This document shows positions 10,101-17,675 of a stretch of DNA of 64,000 nt, in pieces; positions within the stretch are counted from its first letter, which is position 1; each line of letters starts with the position of its first letter. The stretch spans positions 16,688-80,687 of the forward strand of contig JAQGHU010000094.1 in assembly GCA_028291515.1 (NCBI GenBank), given 5' to 3'. The position numbers and the translations under genes are program-made. Under the pieces are notes generated by a model that saw only the letters and a program-made list of their open reading frames with translations, searched no databases and was not told where the DNA came from. This DNA is from Schlesneria sp. (lineage in GTDB: Bacteria; Planctomycetota; Planctomycetia; Planctomycetales; Planctomycetaceae).

Positions 10101-10519
10101 GCGGCTCCGGCTCCCAGGCCACCACCGGCGCCGTCGCCGCCAGCCCCGCCGACCGCGCGGCTATTGGTGAGTGTCAGGTTCTCGAGCGAAACCGCGCCCT
10201 GTTCGATGAGAAACGGCCGATAAGCGCCACCGCCGTTAATCGCAGCAGTCGGAGTGACCCCAACCACGGTCAACTGACCGCTGATCGAGATCGCCTGCAC
10301 CTGCTGCTGCATGGTGATTGTGCCGGTCACTTCGATGCGGTGATTGGCCGTCGGATCGGCATTAATCGCCGAGATGGCACTGACGAAGTCGGCACTCGAA
10401 GCAACGGTGTGCACCACGACCTGCGCGGAGACCTCAGCCTGCGACAAGCAGCCAATGGCTATGACAAGCAGGGCTTTCGGTAGCACGCGACTCACAGCGA
10501 ACGCAAGCTTGTTGTTCAT
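7193..10519 (-). CDS. Autotransporter (type V secretion) with glycine-rich passenger
   Basis: About 1108 residues from the ATG at 10519. Residues 1-31 form a signal peptide ending SQAEVSA, then a parallel beta-helix passenger. About residues 125-380 are extremely Gly-rich (GGGGGG, GGAGG, GGTGG units). Autotransporter-associated beta-strand repeats follow (GTLILSGTSNYVGGT, LNVNAGGIL). The last 270 residues are a beta-barrel domain with alternating aromatic strands, ending in QFIW, which fits the terminal-aromatic signal of outer-membrane barrels. The passenger should be displayed on the cell surface. The frame is open to 10576, but the ATG at 10519 puts the signal peptide at the N-terminus and has an AAAGAG sequence upstream. 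The Gly-rich tract on the opposite strand creates false Pro-rich frames. Confidence 0.88.
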   Translation of the reverse strand: MNNKLAFAVSRVLPKALLVIAIGCLSQAEVSAQVVVHTVASSADFVSAISAINADPTANHRIEVTGTITMQQQVQAISISGQLTVVGVTPTAAINGGGAYRPFLIEQGAVSLENLTLTNSRAVGGAGGDGAGGGLGAGAAVFVNSSASLTLKHVSFLGNSAEGGAGGLGGNGAGGGGGLGGSGGSTNGSNGGGGGGGLYGAGGMSSGDGGAGGGGQLQKGGASDNSTGGGGGGTTAAGGPGSSGGLAGDGGGNGSSTPSVNGSDGTTGGGGGGAVNASGGAGGLNGGGGGAGGGLGGNGGTGGLFGGGGGSLGGTGGTGGFGGGGGAGLFNGGTGGFGGGGGGAFGDYFGTPGTSSFGGGNGGDTAGTATYGGGGGGAAFGGALFAAAGANITIIDDVTFSDNTVKAGKSLGDGGLGSADGSNLYVMSGVTTTFNIGADKSLTFASPIGNNDGVNYGVGIIKEGLGTLILSGTSNYVGGTLVDTGTLVIDGNLSGISNIVDQGTLTVNGILSGQTITNRGTLNVNAGGILYGDAATISGLINVNGQLNGDVYIANDGTLTGNGTINVSGNISGAVEVYGKIAPGNSIGTLHINGDYVQGTSSVYEVDINAANKSDKIDVSRTAYLSPEGSDVRVVAAPGNYSGRHVYTILSAGDGVVGRFNDPTWSGFNPYASVALDYVGNDVLLIVSQFDLLSSARTSNQYQTGVGLNSAIMTANPQLQSIFTSMTTMNDSQLSNALSQMNGELFGTLSSVGLQCTDNWLGSIGNRLRPYGGAVQAFGLVDADGRGRDASADPFSHNESNNTFQLVSFTDPNGSARSGSYQNGAAPPMSRRTQSRNYAWVGGYGLGGQASSNGNAQGFNYGYSGTSFGIDHYVGENTIVGVAGGYAGSQVRTDSQAQSANVSSLQAGLYATRVVDNRYTYGILGYSHEAYDTTRLLPTSLTARGDYDGYQLSSYVESGLMHRWGAWDIQPSVGLQYIHLSQNAFTESGAGGAGLTVGGSGTDSCRGSLGLRFVRPTPVAQMMVIPTLQARYGYEFCNVDRLVTANFSGIAGSTFTTAGNQLGRNFGQYGVGVNTIVTRNVGTYIGYDLVTSDQAISHSGNGGLQFIW

Positions 10520-10831
10520 CGTCGTGGCTCTTTTTGCCGCGACGCGCAACGATGAAGACTCCATCGCCTGTGGCAATCGCTAATACCGGTACGACACTAT
10601 CGTCGGACCTTGAAAGCTTAGCGATGGCAAATGCTATACATGATCAGTCTGGCACAATCGTTAATGTCACTCGGTATTCGAACGTCGAGAAACCGTGAAC
10701 GAACCTTCGAATAGCGTCGGTCGCCATGCAACGCGGATCGCGATTTTAGAGATGCGAATATGACGTGCGGATATCGCACTTGGCCGTATTCCAAGAGTCA
10801 TCGACCCATAAAGTGCGTCTCGCATCCTGTC

Positions 10832-11137
10832 CGAAAAGGCCTGAAAGGCCGCAACAAATCAGCCCAGGGCAGAGCGAAGGGGCAAGGCCCCGCAACGTCG
10901 CCCTGGGTCAGGAATTATTAGAGTTCCTCAGCCCTGTAAGGGCGAAACAAGCGAAACAAGCCTCGTTGCAGTAAACGTGTGATCCACGAAGAGCACGACG
11001 TGCGACCTGTTCTTGACAATTGTGGCGGCCCTTCAGGCCTTGGGACTTCTCAATCTCTCAACCCAGGGCGGCGCTACGAGGCTTCGCCTCTCCGCTCTGC
11101 CCTGGGCTGGTCTGTGGTGGCCTTTCAGGCCTTTTCA
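10832..11137. repeat. Composite inverted repeat in the 10520-11157 intergenic stretch
   Basis: The outer arms at about 10832-10877 and 11093-11137 are inverted copies of each other. Both contain AAAAGGCCTGAAAGGCC and CCCAGGGCAGAG wording or its complement. Inside lie further CGCCCTGGGT (about 10901) and ACCCAGGGCG (about 11061) units and a CAGCCCTGTAAGGGCG hairpin. This modular structure is an interspersed element, not a gene. Bases 10520-10831 hold the presumed promoter of the autotransporter gene and nothing else I can name. Confidence 0.75.
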
Positions 11138-11157
11138 GAAAGAGAACTCCCACCTCA

Positions 11158-12516
11158 TCACCGCACCGCTGGCAACCGCCCGCCACGTTCGATAAATGTT
11201 TGCGACAACCCTGTCCCTCGAACAGGCAGGATCACGGCATCATTCATCATCCCGCTATACGTCACCAGCTCACCCGCCTGCTTCCCGGGGACCGGAATGA
11301 TCCGGATCGCAACGGGGCGGCGATTCAGAACCGCGAACGAGACTTGATCCGAAATGATCGCCGCCAATGTGGCAACGTCGGTATCGCCCGGCAGAGAGAC
11401 CAGATCCAGTCCCCCCGCGCCAGCGTTGGCTGCCATGCACAATTGATCAAAGGTCAGTTCTTTCGACTTGGTCGCTGCCGCCAGCGACGCATCTTCCAGG
11501 ACCGACAACATGATGCGCGAGTACCCACCCGCGGCACACGATGCGAAGGCCGAACCGGCACGCACGGCGTTCAGAATCAACGTCAATGCGGTCGCTGTTC
11601 CGGGGGCTCCCACTTGTTGAATCCCCAGCAATCCCAACAAGGCCGCCACGCTGTCGTCGGGTCGACGCGTCGGAGCGAGCGAAACATCGACGCTTCCAAA
11701 TTCGGCTTCCAGGCGAGTGGCCACTTCACGTCCGACCAACTCGGCAGTTCGAGTCGACTGAAAGACCGCTGTTTGAATCTCAGCCGCCAACTCGTGCAGC
11801 GGAGCTTTCGGGTCTTCCGCCAATCGTTCGACGAGGGCATGTCGAATGATCGATGCCGCACCGATCCCGACATGCACAACCAGATCACCCCAGCCGTCTC
11901 CCAGGCAGGCACCCGTCAAATGCGGATGTCCGGTGGCGTTGTTGGCCAGAATCACCAGCTTGGCTGCGGCATCGCCGTTGCGTAGAGCGTCCGCCTCGGC
12001 CGTCTCCTTTAAGATGCGGCCCAGCAGCGCGATCGCGTCCATGTTCACGCCGCTCTCGGTCGTCCCCACATGCACCGCCGCGCGCACACGAACCGTTTGC
12101 GAGAGTGCCGCCGGCAAGCTATGGATCAGTTCCTTCGCGGTGGAACTCATCCCGTGTTGTACGTCCGTCGCGAATCCGCCGATGCGGTCGACGCGAACCT
12201 GAGCTGCTGCTCCTTCCAACGTCTTGGCCACGTTGACCAGATCGCCGGCGGTGTATCCGTGCGAAATTCGGTCAATTGGCGTGACCACAATCCGCCGCTG
12301 CATGATCGGCACGCCGAATAGCGATGAGACTTCGCCGCAGACGCGCGTCAGATTTTCCGCCTTGGTAATGATTCGCTGGTACAGGCTTTCGCACAGTTGA
12401 TGCAGACCGCGGTCGTGGCAGTCGGAAACATTAATCCCGAGCGTCACCGTGCGGACATCGAGCGGCAGTTGCCGCAACTGCTGAAGCGCCGAAAAGAAAC
12501 TGTCGTTGTGTGCCAT
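11158..12516 (-). CDS. UPF0210 / DUF711 (PFL-fold) family protein
   Basis: A 452-residue protein, the normal length for UPF0210. Family wording is visible throughout: VTLGINVSDC near the start, NLTRVCGEVSSLFGVPIMQRRIVVTPI, GIGAASIIRHALVER, and a C-terminal VRGTGLSQTFIERGGRLPAVR. The structure resembles a pyruvate-formate-lyase-like alpha/beta barrel, but the biochemical function is unknown. It is encoded 71 bases downstream of an ACT-domain protein. That pairing is conserved across many bacteria and suggests a shared amino-acid-related role. No signal peptide is present, so it is cytoplasmic. The start at 12516 is an ATG. Confidence 0.92.
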   Translation of the reverse strand: MAHNDSFFSALQQLRQLPLDVRTVTLGINVSDCHDRGLHQLCESLYQRIITKAENLTRVCGEVSSLFGVPIMQRRIVVTPIDRISHGYTAGDLVNVAKTLEGAAAQVRVDRIGGFATDVQHGMSSTAKELIHSLPAALSQTVRVRAAVHVGTTESGVNMDAIALLGRILKETAEADALRNGDAAAKLVILANNATGHPHLTGACLGDGWGDLVVHVGIGAASIIRHALVERLAEDPKAPLHELAAEIQTAVFQSTRTAELVGREVATRLEAEFGSVDVSLAPTRRPDDSVAALLGLLGIQQVGAPGTATALTLILNAVRAGSAFASCAAGGYSRIMLSVLEDASLAAATKSKELTFDQLCMAANAGAGGLDLVSLPGDTDVATLAAIISDQVSFAVLNRRPVAIRIIPVPGKQAGELVTYSGMMNDAVILPVRGTGLSQTFIERGGRLPAVR

Positions 12517-12587
12517 GGTCGCCGATTGGGTTGAACGTCGCTGTTGCCGGTTGAAGATACCTCAGGTCCGGAAAGTCCGCCACGAAG

Positions 12588-13211
12588 CTATTTGCTCCCG
12601 TGAACGCCATTGACGGAAGTGGCGTGTGAAACCGTGTTGAAGCCGACCGGTTCCGGGTGCGCCAAGGCGGCTAGAACGCGACGATGCTGCAGCGCCACCG
12701 TGATGCCGTCGCGCCGAAACTCGGCATCCAGATCGTTCCATAGCTTCAAGGCATCCACTCCCGTCGGAACAGCCAATTCCATCGATGTCAAAAACGATCG
12801 ATCGGATTCGCGTCGCATCCCTTGCAGGTCCATCAGCACGATGTCGTCCTGAGCCAACCGGTGAGCGATAAACCGCATCACCCCAGGCCGATCCTGACCC
12901 GCCGCCGACAGGACATACCGCTGCCGAGCCACCGGCTCCTCTTGCAGTTCGTATGCAGGTTCACTCGAAGGATCCTTCAAGTTGACTTCGGCTCCGTAGG
13001 GACGGCAGACCGCGCGAATATGATCGACGATCACCTCGGGATCGCGTTCTTCGGGAAACTCGGCCGCCATGATCATCGTGAAAAAGTCCTGGATCACGGC
13101 CTGGCTGACATCCAGCATATTGCCGCCCAGTTCATCCAGCGCGTTCGTCAACGCCGCCAGGATCCCCACGCGATTGGCCGCCAGCACGGTCATAATGTAT
13201 TGCTTGGCCAC
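12588..13211 (-). CDS. Tandem ACT-domain protein (GcvR/UPF0237-like)
   Basis: A 207-residue protein with two ACT domains. The first spans about residues 3-85 (MTVLAANRVGILAALTNAL, then DVSQAVIQDFFTMIMAAEF). The second spans about 98-180 (YVLSAAGQDRPGVMRFIAHRLA). ACT domains bind amino acids, and this two-domain form resembles the glycine-cleavage repressor GcvR and UPF0237. The gene begins with GTG at 13211, with AAAGGAACTTT just upstream as a good ribosome site. It precedes the UPF0210 gene on the same strand with 71 bases between, a conserved two-gene unit. The role is probably ligand-dependent regulation, but the ligand cannot be read from the sequence. Confidence 0.88.
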   Translation of the reverse strand: MAKQYIMTVLAANRVGILAALTNALDELGGNMLDVSQAVIQDFFTMIMAAEFPEERDPEVIVDHIRAVCRPYGAEVNLKDPSSEPAYELQEEPVARQRYVLSAAGQDRPGVMRFIAHRLAQDDIVLMDLQGMRRESDRSFLTSMELAVPTGVDALKLWNDLDAEFRRDGITVALQHRRVLAALAHPEPVGFNTVSHATSVNGVHGSK

Positions 13212-13650
13212 AAAGTTCCTTTCGCTCGACGACGATCCGTCTGCGAACCGTTCCGCGTCTTCGTACTATCTGCATTGTAGAAGGCACACTCCGTGTGCCG
13301 CTCTTCTGCCAACCGCATTCCCCGGAAAATCACCCCTAACGTACCCGAAACGAGCCCCCAGTAGATAGTGGCCGCCCCTTTCCGCATTTCCCACAGTGCC
13401 ACCTGTCGAGTTCGGTATCATAGCCCTTGAAAACGCAGATTCTCTTCGCAGTGTAAGCTATTTGCAGAAATGGGCTTCCGCAAAGTAGACAACTCACTCC
13501 GCGTGCTGAGAGCTCTCCTGACTCACGCGGTCAATTCGGACATGAGTGTGCTGCCTACGGTAAGCAATGAAATCGGGTGAGCCGCGCTGCGACAGCACGG
13601 GGATAACTTTGTGCCGCGCTCTATTTTCAGCGAACGAAATGCGAAGACGG

Positions 13651-13766
13651 TTCTCACGCGGAGACGCGAAGTCGCGGAGAGGGAAAGCCAGAGAGGATCT
13701 ACGTGATCTATTTCCCACATGATATCTTCTCCCTTTTCTTCGCGCCTCCGCGTCTTCGCGTGAAAA
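13651..13766. repeat. Inverted repeat of the same family as 632-741, within 13212-13890
   Basis: The left arm at 13651-13690 begins TTCTCACGCGGAGACGCG. The right arm at about 13730-13766 ends CGTCTTCGCGTGAAAA. The arms pair over most of their length around a spacer of about 40 bases. The wording (GCGGAGACGCRAAG, TTCGCG) matches the repeat at 632-741. Translations of such elements give the spurious EDAEARRKG-type peptides often mis-annotated as proteins. The rest of this 679-base stretch holds no gene I can support. Confidence 0.75.
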
Positions 13767-13890
13767 CATCTTCTTTTCGAGTCAGGGCGGCGTAGCGTGC
13801 CGTCTGCTTTCCAACGACAGATTGACGAATCGGCAGGCGTGGCGTATATCTCGCGCTGGCTAAACAGCAGTTTTCCGAGAGGCAGGGTCC

Positions 13891-14478
13891 GTGAGCGAAC
13901 ACATTCAGAAGCCGTTGAAGGCCGATGAAATCGAAGCGATGTTGCGCTCGGCTCGCCAGATGGAGCCAAATCGCTCCGACATCGTCTCGAACGAACCGCT
14001 CGGTCCAGGCGATGTCCAGCATCTTCGCAACACCGGTTTCGACGAAGGTTCGCTTCCCGACACAGGCTGGCCCTACGACGCCATCGGGACCGACGAACTG
14101 CTGCAAAGCGCCCAGCAAAACCTCGCCGAAGCCATGGCCAACGACGAGATCTTCACGAGCCCCCCACAGCCCGCGAGAACCTTCCCCCCGTTGACGCCCG
14201 CTCCGGCCCCCGCAACGACAGCCTCGTCCAGCTCAACCCCCACAGGCGTCCCGCTCTCCGTCATCGGAGATTTGGAACTCGACCTGACGCTGGAACTAGG
14301 CCGCGCGGACCTCTTAATCGAAGACCTCCTCGCCCTGCGCGAAGGCTCGGTCGTGACCCTCGACAAAGAAGCGGGCGACCCGATCGACATCCTCGCCAAC
14401 GGCAAACTCATCGCCCGAGGCGAAGTCATCGTCATCGACGAAAAATTCTGCGTCCGAATCTGCGAAGTGCTCGGATAA
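13891..14478 (+). CDS. fliN: Flagellar motor switch protein FliN-like
   Basis: A 195-residue protein whose last 75 residues are a SpoA/FliN C-ring domain. The run LDLTLELGRADLLIEDLL, then LREGSVVTLDK, PIDILANGKLIARGEVIVID and FCVRICEV is the classic FliN signature. The N-terminal 115 residues are variable, acidic and Pro/Ala-rich, with a short FliM/FliN-like helix (KADEIEAMLRSAR). FliN forms the lower C-ring and takes part in rotation switching and export. Translation starts at GTG 13891, preceded by GAGAGGCAGG. No other flagellar gene lies in the window, so it is an isolated flagellar gene, which is common in planctomycetes. Confidence 0.9.
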   Translation: MSEHIQKPLKADEIEAMLRSARQMEPNRSDIVSNEPLGPGDVQHLRNTGFDEGSLPDTGWPYDAIGTDELLQSAQQNLAEAMANDEIFTSPPQPARTFPPLTPAPAPATTASSSSTPTGVPLSVIGDLELDLTLELGRADLLIEDLLALREGSVVTLDKEAGDPIDILANGKLIARGEVIVIDEKFCVRICEVLG

Positions 14479-14516
14479 AGTCTCCCCGACTAGGATACGA
14501 ACTTTCGCAGGATGCT

Positions 14517-14780
14517 ATGCGGGAAACCGCGAAAAAAGCCTTGAGCGCTGCGCGGACGCTGCAAACGGACGGTATTGGATCCGATTTCGACCGTTTCGCA
14601 GAACTCTGGCAGATCCCAAAACGAGCCGACAGGGCGGCGCTGGTGGCCGAAGCTGGATGGCTGGCAGGGAAGGCGCAGAAAAGATCGGTCGAATGGCCAA
14701 CCATTCGTTGGGATTCAGCGCCGTTGTTTGATCTAATCGCTTGGGGTGAAGTTCTTTTTTTCGACGATAGGGGAAACTGA
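14517..14780 (+). CDS. Small protein of unknown function, first gene of the accessory island
   Basis: An 87-residue soluble protein: a basic amphipathic N-terminus (RETAKKALSAARTL), then Trp-rich segments (FAELWQIP, AGWLAGKAQKRSVEWPTIRW). I do not recognise it. The ATG at 14517 follows a GCAGGA ribosome site. Its TGA stop shares a base with the ATG of the next gene (TGATG at 14778-14782), so the two are translationally coupled and probably make interacting products. No membrane segment or signal peptide is seen. Confidence 0.6.
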   Translation: MRETAKKALSAARTLQTDGIGSDFDRFAELWQIPKRADRAALVAEAGWLAGKAQKRSVEWPTIRWDSAPLFDLIAWGEVLFFDDRGN

Positions 14781-15031
14781 TGACTGAGAATGAGTTTCTG
14801 AGCGTGCCAAGAGCGCGGAACGTACCGATCTACGACGAAGGCGACGTGGAGAATTGCGAGGCACTGGAGCGCCCGGAGCCACCACAACTCTATTCGGGAG
14901 AGATTCTGGATATCCGAGAAACGGACGAATACGAAGGTGCTCTGAAAGATCCAAACTTCGTTCTGAAGGGCGCGGAGCGATCTCAAGAGGGAGATATCGC
15001 GGCAATCTTTTGGAAAAAGAGGCAGGATTGA
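14780..15031 (+). CDS. Small acidic protein of unknown function, coupled to the preceding gene
   Basis: An 83-residue, strongly acidic protein (many Glu and Asp: DEGDVENCEALERPEPP, DIRETDEYEG) ending in a basic IFWKKRQD. Its ATG overlaps the upstream stop in a TGATG arrangement. No family is recognised. A small acidic protein paired with a basic partner is a common toxin-antitoxin or chaperone pattern, but nothing here proves that. The next gene may start at TTG 15028, which overlaps this stop codon, extending the coupled chain. Confidence 0.6.
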   Translation: MTENEFLSVPRARNVPIYDEGDVENCEALERPEPPQLYSGEILDIRETDEYEGALKDPNFVLKGAERSQEGDIAAIFWKKRQD

Positions 15032-15072
15032 ATCAGGCGAGCGTTAAACGTCAATTCGCTGGATCTGATCAA

Positions 15073-15537
15073 ATGGATACAATGACTTCCCTCGACCAAC
15101 TTGGAATTCAACTCTTTCGTACCTTCGCAAGAACCGAATACCCGCTCAAAGCGTCCGGCTACAGCAAAATCGGACGTCGCAATGAAGCGAGCGCGGATTG
15201 GGATAGATTTGCCAAAGAGGTTGAGCAACTGATTTCCAATCCAATGTCACCGGCATTGAAGGAAGCAATTGAGTTCATTTTCAACGCGCCACCGAAAAAG
15301 CAGGTAATTGTTGACGGAGTCCTTACATGGCAGGTTGGAGGGCCACCCAGTAGTTCACGCGCAGACGAATTGTTGGTTTACGTCCGGCGAGTTCGCAACA
15401 ACCTTTTTCACGGCGGCAAATTCAATGGAAACTGGTTCGCACCACAACGAAGTGAAGATCTGCTGCGGCACAGTCTAGTTATCCTAGAATGTTGCATTCA
15501 GCACGTGCCGTCCGTCAAAGAGGCATACGAATCTTGA
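15073..15537 (+). CDS. HEPN-like protein with an RNxxxH motif
   Basis: A 154-residue all-helical protein. Near residues 108-113 it reads RNNLFH, which matches the RNxxxH signature of HEPN domains, followed by GGKF. HEPN proteins are commonly metal-independent RNases in toxin-antitoxin, CRISPR and abortive-infection systems, and the pair of Arg108 and His113 would be the active site in a dimer. I chose the ATG at 15073. A TTG at 15028, preceded by AGAGGCAGG and overlapping the upstream stop, would add 15 residues and couple the genes. The assignment rests on the motif plus helical context; fold prediction has not been run. Confidence 0.62.
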   Translation: MDTMTSLDQLGIQLFRTFARTEYPLKASGYSKIGRRNEASADWDRFAKEVEQLISNPMSPALKEAIEFIFNAPPKKQVIVDGVLTWQVGGPPSSSRADELLVYVRRVRNNLFHGGKFNGNWFAPQRSEDLLRHSLVILECCIQHVPSVKEAYES

Positions 15538-15643
15538 CAAGCGGACTGTTCGACGGAATCCTATGTGGGTCGTCGGCCAAAAGCCGAACGCCCTGACGGG
15601 CGAAACTACTCTTACGACACCAAAAGTGTCAGGAAGGACCACT

Positions 15644-16114
15644 ATGACAACCAGTCTTTCAAAGCGTTCCGAGACAAAGCTTCTTGGGACTCTCGTCGAG
15701 CGGGACAAACACGCTGACGAATTGCTCGCCACCCGATACGACATCCTCAATCAGCGCCTGGTTGAAGCCGAGTTGCACTTACGGGGGCTGAGGCCAATCC
15801 ATTCTGTCTGGGTGGAATATGGTCACTCCAGCCACCCAGATGGAGGACCGATGGAGTGGGAAGTCCTGGGGATTACCAAACTCAAGGAAAGGCTCCAAGA
15901 AAAGTGGCGAATTTGCCATGGGGAAGGCCGCGAAGGAAGTGACTTCATAGTCGAGAACTTGAAGCCAATCATTGATTGCCCGGTCGAAATGCGAGTACGT
16001 GCAGCAGGTGTTGTTGGAAAACTGCACGAGGCGATTGTCAAATCGAAGGAGGCTTACGTCCCCCAAGTCGATGCGGCAATTAGGGAACTGACGGATCTCT
16101 GTGCACGCATCTGA
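15644..16114 (+). CDS. Unknown protein, 156 residues
   Basis: A soluble, largely helical protein with a basic N-terminus (SLSKRSETKLLGTLVERDKHADELLATRYD) that may form a coiled coil. A central aromatic patch follows (HSVWVEYGHSSHPDGGPMEWEVLG), then a helical C-terminus. I do not recognise a family. The ATG at 15644 is preceded by a strong AGGAAGG seven bases away, so I prefer it to the upstream start at 15563. A good hairpin at 16150 follows the stop and probably ends this transcription unit. Confidence 0.6.
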   Translation: MTTSLSKRSETKLLGTLVERDKHADELLATRYDILNQRLVEAELHLRGLRPIHSVWVEYGHSSHPDGGPMEWEVLGITKLKERLQEKWRICHGEGREGSDFIVENLKPIIDCPVEMRVRAAGVVGKLHEAIVKSKEAYVPQVDAAIRELTDLCARI

Positions 16115-16149
16115 ATTTTGTTGAACTGGATTTACTGCCGACGACATCT

Positions 16150-16183
16150 GGCCGATGGTTGGAAAGTTTTCCTTCCATCGGCC
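16150..16183 (+). terminator. Stem-loop terminator after the 15644-16114 gene
   Basis: The arms GGCCGATGG and CCATCGGCC enclose an inner GGAAA/TTTCC stem with a two-base internal mismatch, giving a stem of about 16 base pairs with a GT loop. It is followed by TTTG. The position, 36 bases after the stop at 16114, fits a rho-independent terminator, although the T-tract is short. Confidence 0.65.
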
Positions 16184-16242
16184 TTTGCGCAGTGAGGCTG
16201 CAATCGCTCAAATCGTTTCGAGCACGAATTCGAGGGCCGAGC

Positions 16243-16641
16243 ATGAAAATTACTCGCCAAGCGTCCAAGCGATACCGTGGAACAAAAACAGTGTTGTCAG
16301 TCAGTTTCAAAGACGGGGCTGACGAAGACACCATCCATTGGAACTCGCTACACAAAGAGATTGGCATTAATGCCCGAAGCGTTGAACATTCAGACGGTGT
16401 TACTCATCACGACTACCATGTCAGTCTAACGCTGGACGACATTTCCGCGCTGATAGGCATCCTTGGTCACGCAGGTTCTGAGTACGATGCCAAGCTATTG
16501 CGGGATCACCTAAAAAAGCAGGTTCCAGCGATTGTCAAGCTGCTAGCATGCGCCACGGGTTTGCTGCCAACACCAATTCCAGAAAACGATGGAAAAGGCA
16601 CGATTAAGAAATTGCCTTCTCCATTTGGAGGATCGAAGTAA
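16243..16641 (+). CDS. Unknown protein, 132 residues
   Basis: A small soluble protein starting with a basic strand-rich part (MKITRQASKRYRGTKTVLSVSFKDG). A patterned middle follows (HHDYHVSLTLDDISALIGILG), then a helical segment (LRDHLKKQVPAIVKLLACATG) and a Pro-rich tail. I recognise no family. The frame is open back to 16159, but the ATG at 16243 gives the cleanest N-terminus. The ribosome site is weak (GAGGGCC). It lies downstream of a terminator-like hairpin, so it may have its own promoter or be expressed by read-through. Confidence 0.52.
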   Translation: MKITRQASKRYRGTKTVLSVSFKDGADEDTIHWNSLHKEIGINARSVEHSDGVTHHDYHVSLTLDDISALIGILGHAGSEYDAKLLRDHLKKQVPAIVKLLACATGLLPTPIPENDGKGTIKKLPSPFGGSK

Positions 16642-16826
16642 ATAAGCCTAATATGCCTAGTGTGACAACTTGACGTCTACCGCAAGGATTGCTTCCAGAG
16701 CACTGGGGCAAAAAGCAGCTTTAGTTCTCGCCCTTATGCGATGGTCTGTTCCGATTGCGTTATGTGATGTTCCTTGGGATATGAAACCGCTCGATGTTGA
16801 ATTCCGTTGTTTAGGCCCTCATCCAG

Positions 16827-17675
16827 ATGCCATCGATTGCAGACTCAGATGCATACTTTGATCCTAGGCGGATGCTGCCACAACATCAGGCAGCATTAAC
16901 ACTGCTGCAGGGGGTGCTCTCGAATCCACAAATGCAACGACTGCGATGGCTAGATTTGGCATGCGGTCGCGGCCAAATCTTTAGCAATTTGTTAGCCAAT
17001 CTCAGTTCTTTAGAACGAGCGAAGTTGCATTTGTGCGGCTGCGATATCAGCAATGAACACATTCGACAGGCCCAGAGAGTCACCAGAGACGTCGGGTTGG
17101 CAGAATGTCAGTTTTTTGTTTGCGAGCTTGGGATGTTTGATCAGGACAGTCGCACAAATGGGGTATGGGACTTTATCAGTCTGACAAATACCGTCCATGA
17201 GATCAGCCCGTCGCAACTCTCCAAGATTCTTGTTTCGGCAGTTCAGCGTCTAAGCCACAGTGGATGCCTTTTCATCTACGACATGGATCGCTTGCCACAC
17301 TTTGAGCTTGGTGCAGTGGTGTGGACTCGTCAGGAAATTTTTGAAATCCTGAATACAATGTGTACTGCGCTTGGCTCGGTTGGATTTATTCCGCCAGTTG
17401 GTAGCTGGCAACACAGTACCTGCAACGGGTGGAACGCGCAAATCCAACGAGCACACATGCAATTGCCTGAAGAATGGACGAACCATGTGGACCCTGCTGT
17501 CGAAGCCACGGCGCGATGCATTGATAGGTTACTGCGAACGAAACTCGAAGGCGTTCGTAGGGCACTCGAAGGGTTAACACTCTTCGGGTCTGAAACAGAA
17601 GGTGAATCCCAGGACAAGGACAGACTATTGCACGACTACTGGGCAATTTCTCGTGCTTTAGGAGTGCAATTATGA
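16827..17675 (+). CDS. Class I SAM-dependent methyltransferase, coupled to the Mrr-fusion gene
   Basis: A 282-residue protein with a Rossmann-type methyltransferase core. Motif I LDLACGRGQ is at residues 42-50, an acidic CGCDISNEHI near residues 71-80 fits the SAM ribose-binding position, and DFISLTNTVHEI near 115-125 is the motif IV region. There is no DPPY or NPPY motif, so a classical N6-adenine DNA methylase is not supported; a small-molecule, RNA or protein target is as likely. The C-terminal 90 residues are helical and of unknown role. The stop codon overlaps the ATG of the next gene (ATGA at 17672-17675), so the two are translated together. This is the strongest evidence that they form one system. 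Confidence 0.78.
   Translation: MPSIADSDAYFDPRRMLPQHQAALTLLQGVLSNPQMQRLRWLDLACGRGQIFSNLLANLSSLERAKLHLCGCDISNEHIRQAQRVTRDVGLAECQFFVCELGMFDQDSRTNGVWDFISLTNTVHEISPSQLSKILVSAVQRLSHSGCLFIYDMDRLPHFELGAVVWTRQEIFEILNTMCTALGSVGFIPPVGSWQHSTCNGWNAQIQRAHMQLPEEWTNHVDPAVEATARCIDRLLRTKLEGVRRALEGLTLFGSETEGESQDKDRLLHDYWAISRALGVQL

Noticed and set aside
11020..11985. 321-codon plus-strand frame across the repeat and the UPF0210 gene
   Set aside because: It begins in the inverted repeat and continues antisense to a clear family member.
13494..13769. Short minus-strand frame giving an EDAEARRKG peptide
   Set aside because: It is a translation of the inverted repeat, a known kind of spurious peptide.
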